DNA of 7,455 nucleotides, taken from contig JACMJO010000098.1 of assembly GCA_014380605.1 (NCBI GenBank), positions 1-7,455 on the forward strand, read 5' to 3'. The notes under the pieces were generated by a model. It was not told where the DNA came from. It was given only the letters and a program-made list of their open reading frames with translations, and did no database searches. This document shows positions 1-5,859 of the stretch, one piece after another. Source of the DNA: Fimbriimonadaceae bacterium. GTDB lineage: Bacteria; Armatimonadota; Fimbriimonadia; Fimbriimonadales; Fimbriimonadaceae. Every line of letters starts with the position of its first letter. Positions within the stretch are counted from its first letter, which is position 1. The translations under genes and the position numbers were made by a program.

Positions 1-176
1 ACCAGAACACATTTACTCTCTCGCTTGGCCTCTCCGCCTACCAGACCCAGCACGGCGGAACTCCGTGGAACCTCCTGATGGCCGCAACGCTGCTTGTCAT
101 CCTTCCCGTGATCCTGGTCTTCTTCTTCGCCCAGAAGGTGTTCATCCAAGGAATCGCGACCAGCGGGCTTAAGTGA
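1..176 (+). CDS. Sugar ABC transporter permease, MalG type (C-terminal fragment)
   Basis: This is the last 57 codons of a gene that begins before the window; the frame runs from base 3 to a TGA at 174-176. The peptide starts QNTFTLSLGLSAYQ, has one strongly hydrophobic segment (LLMAATLLVILPVILVFFFA) and ends FIQGIATSGLK. The final transmembrane helix followed by a phenylalanine-rich turn and a (V/I)xGIxxxGLKG-like tail is the hallmark of the MalG-type inner-membrane permease of carbohydrate-uptake ABC importers (CUT1 family). It would form the pore with a partner permease, presumably encoded just upstream. It converges with the operon on the other strand, so it is not co-transcribed with it. 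A supply role for the catabolic genes next door is only inferred from proximity. The family call is firm; the substrate cannot be read. Confidence 0.85.
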   Translation, partial: QNTFTLSLGLSAYQTQHGGTPWNLLMAATLLVILPVILVFFFAQKVFIQGIATSGLK

Positions 177-216
177 GCTGACGTTTCGCGTCCATTGGCC
201 GTACTCGCAGACGCTC
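177..216. other. Convergent intergenic gap, possible weak terminator
   Basis: These 40 bases separate the stop of the plus-strand permease gene from the stop of the last minus-strand gene. A five-base GC-rich inverted repeat (GCGTC at 188-192, GACGC at 210-214) leaves a 17-base loop. A second pair (TTGGCC at 195-200, GGCCAA at 222-227) overlaps it and reaches into the minus-strand gene. Neither has a clear U-tract on either strand. A terminator would be expected between convergent genes, but the sequence supports one only weakly. Confidence 0.2.
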
Positions 217-1386
217 TTAGGGGCCAACGAATGCGGCGTTGACCAGTGTGTTGAAGGTCGTTCGGACTCCGCCTGAAAAGCTTTGGGACATGAATACCGC
301 TACGATTCCCGATTTGGGGTCCGTCCAAAATTCGGTGCTGTACGCACCGACATGGCCATAGGATCCCACCGACTTCAGGTCGGCGGTGCCGCTTGGATTC
401 CGCACCACGGCAAATCCCAAGCCATAGCCTTGATTGTCGCTCCCGTCGGAGAGCAGCCCGCCGGTCTGGAGCGTGGTCATCGCAGTGACCCCAGCTGGCG
501 AGAGTAATCGGAACCGCCCCTTCTTTCCACCATCCGCCAAACAGCCGAGAAGAGTTGCCATGTCCGAGGCGGTGGAATAGAGTCCGCCGGCCGGGTTGGC
601 ATACTTGGCCCCGATGCGAAAGGGATTCTCTTCAAGCTTGCGCAGGCTGCCGTGCTCAGAATAGTACATGCTCGCGATTCGTGGATATTTCTCTTTTGGT
701 GCGAAGAAGGATGTGTCTTTCATCCCGAGGGGGCCAAACATCTCGGTCTGCATAAATACATCGAGGGTCTTGCCAGATACGATCTCCACGATGCGGCCTG
801 CGGCGGCAAAGCCAGGGCCACTGTAGGAGATTTGGGTTCCTGGCTCTGCGATAAGGGGCTCTTCATGCAGTTTTTCCGCGTACTCCATCAAAGTCAGCTT
901 CACCTTCTGAATGTCGTCTAAACCACCCGGATCGATGGAACTGAATCCGGCCGTATGGGTGACCAATTGGCGAACGGTTAGCCTGTTCTTTTTCAGGCGC
1001 AAACTCCCATCGGGTTGTTTGACCTGGAGCTTTGAAAGATTGGGCAAATAGCGCTCAACGGGGTCGTTGAGATTCACAAGCCCCCTTTCGACGCAGATCA
1101 TCAGGGCAATCGTGGTAATCGGTTTGGTCATCGACATGATCTGGAAGATGGTGTCATGGGCCATTGGCCTCTTTTCCTCCACGTTGGCAAGGCCCTGCAA
1201 GTCCAGCAGAACCGTCTTGCCATGCCTCTGAATCAGAACGACCGTGCCCGCAATCTCTCCTTCCTGTACTGACTGCTTCATACGCAGGGGTATGACAGCT
1301 AAGCGTTCAGGAGCGAAACCGTTGCTCTGAGCCATCGGTTCGGACTTTGACAGCATGGCTAACGAGAGAAGACTGAGTGTGATCAT
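217..1386 (-). CDS. Serine beta-lactamase-family hydrolase (class C / esterase type), probably exported
   Basis: This 389-residue protein belongs to the penicillin-binding-protein/class C beta-lactamase superfamily, which includes esterases, D-aminopeptidases and DD-peptidases. The nucleophile motif SxxK is SMTK (Ser85, Lys88). The second motif is Tyr188-Ser-Gly, where the family more often has Tyr-x-Asn. The third is His345-Val-Gly in the stretch YGHVGAYST. VTHTAGF and NPAGGLYSTASDMA are also typical of the family. The chosen ATG lies two bases after the citF stop (TAACCATG) and begins a hydrophobic segment (ITLSLLSLAMLS) that looks like a signal-peptide core, though with no positive charge before it. 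An upstream in-frame ATG at 1497, preceded by GGAAG, would add 37 residues including an Arg/His/Lys-rich stretch and overlap citF by 109 bases, so the start is uncertain. The protein probably acts outside the cytoplasm. The substrate is unknown; an acyl esterase is as likely as a beta-lactamase. Confidence 0.85.
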   Translation of the reverse strand: MITLSLLSLAMLSKSEPMAQSNGFAPERLAVIPLRMKQSVQEGEIAGTVVLIQRHGKTVLLDLQGLANVEEKRPMAHDTIFQIMSMTKPITTIALMICVERGLVNLNDPVERYLPNLSKLQVKQPDGSLRLKKNRLTVRQLVTHTAGFSSIDPGGLDDIQKVKLTLMEYAEKLHEEPLIAEPGTQISYSGPGFAAAGRIVEIVSGKTLDVFMQTEMFGPLGMKDTSFFAPKEKYPRIASMYYSEHGSLRKLEENPFRIGAKYANPAGGLYSTASDMATLLGCLADGGKKGRFRLLSPAGVTAMTTLQTGGLLSDGSDNQGYGLGFAVVRNPSGTADLKSVGSYGHVGAYSTEFWTDPKSGIVAVFMSQSFSGGVRTTFNTLVNAAFVGP

Positions 1387-1388
1387 GG

Positions 1389-2945
1389 TTAAGGTGAAGG
1401 CACTTGCCTTAGGGTGTCGAGAATGGTTCCGTCCACCCAGGTAACGAGGCCGACGATTGGGCTGGCTTGCGTAGGCGAGTCCGGTGGCCCACCGCATAGG
1501 GCTTCCGCATCTCGCTTCAAATCGGTTAGTTCCCGGAGTGGCAATCCGGAGTTCCGCGTTGCCTCAATTAGGTCTGCTCGCTTGGGGTTGATCGCAATCC
1601 CACGCTCGGTGACGACTACGTCGACCAATTCGCCCGGACCGCAGAATGTAGTCAGTCTATCCCGGATTATGGGCACTCGGTTTCGGAAGGTGGGGACGGC
1701 GAGGATGGTGCACTTGCTAAAGAGGGCGTCCTGCCAGCCGCCGATTCCGTGGAGCATTCGCCCATCGGAGTGGCTCACCACATTGGCGTTGAAGTCCAGA
1801 TCGACCTCGGTTGCGCCAAGCAGAGCGCAATCCAACATCGATGCCACATTGCCCTTGCCGTGATAGTTGTAGCTGTTGAACGGGCTGGTCATCAGGTGGT
1901 TGGGGTTCTCCCGAACCGACCGCACACCCTCCAGATCGAACGTTTGGCCGTCGAGGATATAATCGGCGAGTCCAGACTCCAGCATCTCGACGACATAGCT
2001 GGTGCTGCCGCCCCGAATAAACCGTGCCTTGACCTGTCGCTCTCGCATCATGTCTCGAACAAAGCTCGTGAACGCCAGCGAAGTACCTCCAGCACCAGCT
2101 TGGAAGGACCAGCCGTCTTTCAGGATGCCAGCGGCAGTCACGAACTTGGCGGCGAGTTCGGCGATGAGGAGTCGGTCAGGCGACCTGGTTACTTGGGTGG
2201 TTCCGGAAACGATCTGGCTTGGGTCGCCGATTTGATCAAGAACGACAACTTGATCCACGTGGTTGCCAGCGATTTGCCAGGGAGCGCACGGGAATGGAAC
2301 GAGGTTGTCGGTCACCGCGATGACGTGTTCCGCGTATTGCGCATCGGCCACAGCGAATCCGAGAACGCCGCAGGCGGCGGGGCCGAAAGCGCCGGTCATG
2401 TTGCCAAAAGGATCACAAGAAGGGGCGGCGATGACGGTGATGTCGACTTGGATATCTCCATCCTGGATCGCGCGATAGCGCCCACCATGAGATCGCAACT
2501 TTGCCAAGCCTCTCATCTTGCCGGCGGAAGCAAACTCCCCGACGGCTCCGTTCAAACTCCCCTCGATGTGATGGATCACTCCGCTTTCCAGGTGCCGCAG
2601 GAGAGGTTCATGGCACGGGAAAACGGCGGAGGGTAGCCAGGTCAGGTCTCGAACGCCCAGCTCTGCGGCCGCCGCGAATAGTTGTTCCGCCACCAAGTCG
2701 CCGTTGCGGAAGTGGTGATGGGTTGAAACCACCATTCCGTCTCGGAGTCCAGCCTGAATAAGGGCGGTTTTCAGCTTAGCGGTTTGCTTATCGCCGTTGG
2801 CGGGATAATCTGCGCAGGATCGGATTGTTTGACAGACTTGGCGGCCTTTTGGTCGGAATCCGCCAACTCCTGCATAGGGAACTCCGTGCTCGATTGGAAC
2901 TAAGCGGCCCGCAACATTGGCAACGAGTTCCGTGGTCGAGATCAT
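1389..2945 (-). CDS. citF: Citrate lyase alpha subunit (acyl-carrier/CoA transferase)
   Basis: This 518-residue protein matches citrate lyase alpha over its full length (E. coli CitF is about 510 residues). In the classical enzyme this subunit exchanges the acetyl group on the carrier for citrate, making citryl-carrier plus acetate; known CitF proteins can also use free CoA esters. Visible family blocks are GMVVSTHHHFRNGD (70-83), SHGGR (152-156), PSCDPFGN (175-182), a glycine-rich GAGGTSLA (284-291), NPNH (347-350) and TERGIAINP (446-454). The C-terminus, VDGTILDTLRQV, aligns with the E. coli C-terminus. The start is fixed by an ATGA overlap with the stop of the citD-citE gene. The order D-E-F is that of classical cit operons, but citC, citX and citG are absent from the window. 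The N-terminal ~50 residues are less conserved. Cytoplasmic; the family call is very firm. The true substrate could be another 3-hydroxy acid, for example citramalate. Confidence 0.95.
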   Translation of the reverse strand: MISTTELVANVAGRLVPIEHGVPYAGVGGFRPKGRQVCQTIRSCADYPANGDKQTAKLKTALIQAGLRDGMVVSTHHHFRNGDLVAEQLFAAAAELGVRDLTWLPSAVFPCHEPLLRHLESGVIHHIEGSLNGAVGEFASAGKMRGLAKLRSHGGRYRAIQDGDIQVDITVIAAPSCDPFGNMTGAFGPAACGVLGFAVADAQYAEHVIAVTDNLVPFPCAPWQIAGNHVDQVVVLDQIGDPSQIVSGTTQVTRSPDRLLIAELAAKFVTAAGILKDGWSFQAGAGGTSLAFTSFVRDMMRERQVKARFIRGGSTSYVVEMLESGLADYILDGQTFDLEGVRSVRENPNHLMTSPFNSYNYHGKGNVASMLDCALLGATEVDLDFNANVVSHSDGRMLHGIGGWQDALFSKCTILAVPTFRNRVPIIRDRLTTFCGPGELVDVVVTERGIAINPKRADLIEATRNSGLPLRELTDLKRDAEALCGGPPDSPTQASPIVGLVTWVDGTILDTLRQVPSP

Positions 2946-4075
2946 CGGGAGGCCGCCATTTCAAGCGTCCTGACCGCGCGCCGATAGATGGGGACGTCGA
3001 TCATCATGCCGTCCACACGGATCGCGCCAACCCCTTCTGACAGCGACTTGTCGTACCCATCCACGATTGCTTGGGCTCGCGATGTTTCATCATCAGACGG
3101 TGCGAACCCTCGATGTGCGGCCTTCACTTGGCCAGGATGGATGCACCCAACTCCGTCGAACCCCATTTGAGACATCTTTCGCGCGTAGGCTTCCATCTGG
3201 GATGCGTCGTCGATGACGGAGAACACGGAGGCAAATGGCGACACACCTGCCGCCCGGGCAGAGTTGACGACTTGTCCGTGAGCCCATGCCGATTCCAAGC
3301 CTTGCTCGGTTCGAGTGGCGTGGATGTCTGCTGCGTAATCCTCGATCCCAATCGAAATGCCGATGATTCGGGGAGAAGCCAGGGCGATCTCGTAGGCGAA
3401 GTGGATTCCCTTTGCCGATTCCAAGAATGGCAACAAGAATGCTCCACTGCCCAAGTTGGTCAACAGTTCATCAATGGCTTGAATCTCAGAAGGATCTTCG
3501 ACCTTGGGGATCAAGAAAAGCTCGACCCCAAACGCCGCCAACTCCCGAATATCTCTCTGCCCCATCTCGCCCGAGTTGATGCGTACCAAGCGCTCGCTCT
3601 TCCCAAAATCCAGGGTTCTCAATGCTTGCCGCACTAGATCGCGGGCTGCGTCCTTCTCACTTGGCGCAACCGAGTCTTCCAAATCCAAGATAACGCCATC
3701 GGCTTCATAGAGTCCCGCGTTCACGATGAACTTGGGCGTGTTGCCCGGGATGTATAGCCGAGTCCGGCGGAGCCGGTCGCGAATTGGTTCCTTCAACTTG
3801 CCATCGGCCTTGGGCAAATGTTGGCCCAAGTGAAGGGATAAAGCTACTTCTAGGCGAGCTTCCAAAACAAAGGGAAGCGCGCCGGAATCCTCAATCAAAA
3901 CGTGAACCGAAGGGTTGTCAAATCTGCAAATCACCGACGCAGCCTGCTCTCGAATCGCCCGCCCGTACATCGCTTCGATGTTGCTCTTGACTTCAAGTCC
4001 AGGCGAGCCATCCGTGACGGTGACTCGGGCATCGCCTCGAACTCCATCGCCAAAGGCGCCAACCACCGTCGTCAT
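2942..4075 (-). CDS. citE: Fused citrate lyase gamma (acyl carrier) and beta (lyase) subunits, CitD-CitE
   Basis: This 377-residue protein has two parts. Residues about 1-83 resemble the CitD/MdcC-type acyl carrier: VVGAFGDGVRGDARVTV, then LEVKSNIEAMYGRAIRE, then IEDSGALPFVLEARLEVAL, which matches the DDKGAL-x-x-x-L-x-AR end of CitD. After a charged linker (about 85-103), residues about 104-377 are CitE, an HpcH/HpaI-type lyase: RTRLYIPG, LDLEDSVAPSEKDAAR (130-145), LVRIN (163-167), FLESAKGI with Glu219, GIEDYA with Asp246 (the family's Mg2+ ligands), and FDGVGCIHPGQV (306-317). CitE cleaves citryl-thioester to oxaloacetate and acetyl-thioester. The carrier serine of CitD is replaced: Ser-Gly-Asp becomes Arg13-Gly-Asp. 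The start at 4075 was chosen over an ATG at 4108 because it forms an ATGA overlap with the upstream stop and has AGGTGG seven bases before it. Cytoplasmic; an alternative role is an acyl-CoA lyase such as citramalyl-CoA lyase. Confidence 0.93.
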   Translation of the reverse strand: MTTVVGAFGDGVRGDARVTVTDGSPGLEVKSNIEAMYGRAIREQAASVICRFDNPSVHVLIEDSGALPFVLEARLEVALSLHLGQHLPKADGKLKEPIRDRLRRTRLYIPGNTPKFIVNAGLYEADGVILDLEDSVAPSEKDAARDLVRQALRTLDFGKSERLVRINSGEMGQRDIRELAAFGVELFLIPKVEDPSEIQAIDELLTNLGSGAFLLPFLESAKGIHFAYEIALASPRIIGISIGIEDYAADIHATRTEQGLESAWAHGQVVNSARAAGVSPFASVFSVIDDASQMEAYARKMSQMGFDGVGCIHPGQVKAAHRGFAPSDDETSRAQAIVDGYDKSLSEGVGAIRVDGMMIDVPIYRRAVRTLEMAASR

Positions 4076-5859
4076 TGCCAAGCCACCTGAATCCAAGTAG
4101 ATCGCCACGCACCATCGTGCCTCCCGCCCGCTTCAAAGTAGGGTTGGAACGGAATAGGTGATCGGCCTGGCTGGACGAAGTCGATGACTGGAAGCTTCTT
4201 GGTTGCTTCCTCTCTAATCGCAAAGGGTGCTTCCGGGGTCAACTTTGCTAAGCGAAGCGTCTCCTCCTTCTTGTAGCCATCAATTAAACCGGTCGAGTAC
4301 ACATAGGGCCCCCAAGTGAGGTGGGCGTAGTCTGTCCGAACGACTTCCTGTCCATGGTGATCCACCGAGTAGGTGAATGTGTGAACAGCAACTCCAAAGT
4401 CAAGCTGGATGTGCACGACATCTTCATCGCTCCAATGGCGGTTAAAGATGAGAAAGCCGTTTTCAGCCTTGCATTCGAAAGGTTCTCCGTTGATTGAGAC
4501 AGAAGCTAGGCGACTTCCGATTGGCAGCCGAACTACCACCGTCAGGTCTAGCTGCCCCTGCAAATCGACCTTGACATAAGATTCAAAACCGTTCTCTTGA
4601 ACTGCATGCTCAAATCGGACCTCACGCCCGCCGAAGGAAGACATCCTTATCTGCGAATGCCAAAGATTGAACGAGATTCCATTTTCTGTCAGCGTACTTG
4701 CCGCTAACCTCACCTCCTCAAGCGCCATCGCCCCGCTAGACCTGCAGCATGCCCAGTGGTAAGTGTTGTTGCGACGACCGTTGGGGAAAGTGAAGTAGCA
4801 CCAGTCCCGTCCGTTCTCATCCATGGCACCAAGTAGTGCATTCAGAAGGGACCTCTCAAATGACTGTAGGTAATTTATGGACCCAGTAATTGCATATAGC
4901 TCTCGGCTAAGGGACATCCAAGCGGCAGTTGAGCAGGTTTCCGTAAAGCCGTACGGGCTGAAGAAGCCTCGTGCGTTGAATACCTCTTTGTGAGTGCCGA
5001 TCCCACCCCAAGGGCCGCCCAACGGGGTTAAGTGATTCTCAGCTATGTTCCGCCACCAATACTCTGTTACCTCAAGCAGCTGCTTATCACCTGTGACGCG
5101 ATACAGGGCTGTGAGTCCCACCAGAATCCAGCAAAGCTGATAGGCCTTTCCCGTGCCTAACTCGGAGATATCCAAAGCCTTGTCCGGACCAGACAGAATC
5201 GCCAAACCCCGTTCCTCCATCTGCTGCAGAATCTGCTTCGCGAGAGCGGCATACTGGGGTTCTCCTGTGACTCTAGACAGCTCTGCCAACGGGTGGACAA
5301 TCACTCCGCTACTTAACCCCTGGTGATTCCCTAGCGACAACACCGATCTCTCACCACTGCCAAAAGTTCGAACCATCAGATCGCCAATTCTTCTGGCTGC
5401 CTCGAAGGCTCTTGGCAACTGCAGTGCGTCGGCTACCTGCAATAACCCCAGTATCATCCAGGCATGGACCCATAGGTCCCACGTTCGCACGCTGCTGGCT
5501 GCTTCGTTGGTTAGTCGTCCTGCGTATTCGGCCGAGTATGTGCCTAAGTAACCATCCTCGCCCTGACGGTCGATGAGAAAGGAAACGATCCGCTCGACTG
5601 TATTCGTAAGGTCATCGCTTTCTGTTCGGCGCAACGCATGTCCCGCGGCAACCAGCCACTTGCCGACGTGCTCTCCGTACCAATCGCCGGAAAGGGAATG
5701 GGCTCGCATATCGTCAGAGAAAAGCTGAATGGGTTCGCTATCTTCGTTTTCGATAAACCGCTTGAGCCGTTGACTAAAGCTCACTTCTACTGCGTCACCC
5801 ACAGGCCCTGGACTCGCAACCCCTGTCCAATCCGCCCGCTCCTGGCCTAGGGTTTTCAT
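4072..5859 (-). CDS. GH127/DUF1680-family glycoside hydrolase (beta-L-arabinofuranosidase type)
   Basis: This 595-residue protein has the alpha/alpha-barrel then beta-sandwich layout of GH127. The barrel includes GDWYGEHVGKWL and DRQGEDGYLGTY near the N-terminus. The key active-site motif is kept: Glu307-Thr-Cys309 (in GFTETCST) and Cys371-Cys372 (in HWACCRSS). In the characterised family member HypBA1 the equivalent Glu-x-Cys...Cys-Cys set binds zinc, and one of the paired cysteines is the nucleophile. Glu292 (in GTHKEVF) is the likely acid/base counterpart. The usual CCPPN context is CCRSS here, so substrate may differ. No signal peptide is visible, so it probably acts in the cytoplasm on imported sugars. 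The start at 5859 forms an ATGA overlap with the upstream stop; an ATG at 5895 would add 12 residues. Hand-counted lines here are about 42-57 percent GC, lower on average than in its neighbours. Family call firm; exact sugar unknown. Confidence 0.88.
   Translation of the reverse strand: MKTLGQERADWTGVASPGPVGDAVEVSFSQRLKRFIENEDSEPIQLFSDDMRAHSLSGDWYGEHVGKWLVAAGHALRRTESDDLTNTVERIVSFLIDRQGEDGYLGTYSAEYAGRLTNEAASSVRTWDLWVHAWMILGLLQVADALQLPRAFEAARRIGDLMVRTFGSGERSVLSLGNHQGLSSGVIVHPLAELSRVTGEPQYAALAKQILQQMEERGLAILSGPDKALDISELGTGKAYQLCWILVGLTALYRVTGDKQLLEVTEYWWRNIAENHLTPLGGPWGGIGTHKEVFNARGFFSPYGFTETCSTAAWMSLSRELYAITGSINYLQSFERSLLNALLGAMDENGRDWCYFTFPNGRRNNTYHWACCRSSGAMALEEVRLAASTLTENGISFNLWHSQIRMSSFGGREVRFEHAVQENGFESYVKVDLQGQLDLTVVVRLPIGSRLASVSINGEPFECKAENGFLIFNRHWSDEDVVHIQLDFGVAVHTFTYSVDHHGQEVVRTDYAHLTWGPYVYSTGLIDGYKKEETLRLAKLTPEAPFAIREEATKKLPVIDFVQPGRSPIPFQPYFEAGGRHDGAWRSTWIQVAWQ
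4083..4088 (-). promoter_or_regulatory. Ribosome binding site of the citD-citE gene
   Basis: On the minus strand this reads AGGTGG, seven bases before the ATG at 4075, inside the end of the GH127 gene. With the ATGA overlap it decides the start in favour of 4075 over the ATG at 4108. Confidence 0.6.

Noticed and set aside
1749..2636. A 295-codon open frame on the plus strand
   Set aside because: It lies entirely antisense to citF, which is conserved along its whole length, and its translation shows no recognisable domain.
3071..3637. A 188-codon open frame on the plus strand
   Set aside because: It is antisense to the CitE domain, whose motifs are intact in the minus frame; this is a shadow of a GC-rich coding region.
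2942..4075. ATP-citrate lyase or a citrate synthase type enzyme
   Set aside because: There is no ATP-grasp, CoA-ligase or citrate synthase motif; the DLEDSV, FLESAKGI and GIEDYA blocks are those of CitE.
4076..4108. Longer start of the CitD-CitE gene at 4108
   Set aside because: The extra 11 residues overlap the GH127 gene. The ATG at 4075 has a good ribosome binding site and the ATGA overlap seen at other junctions.
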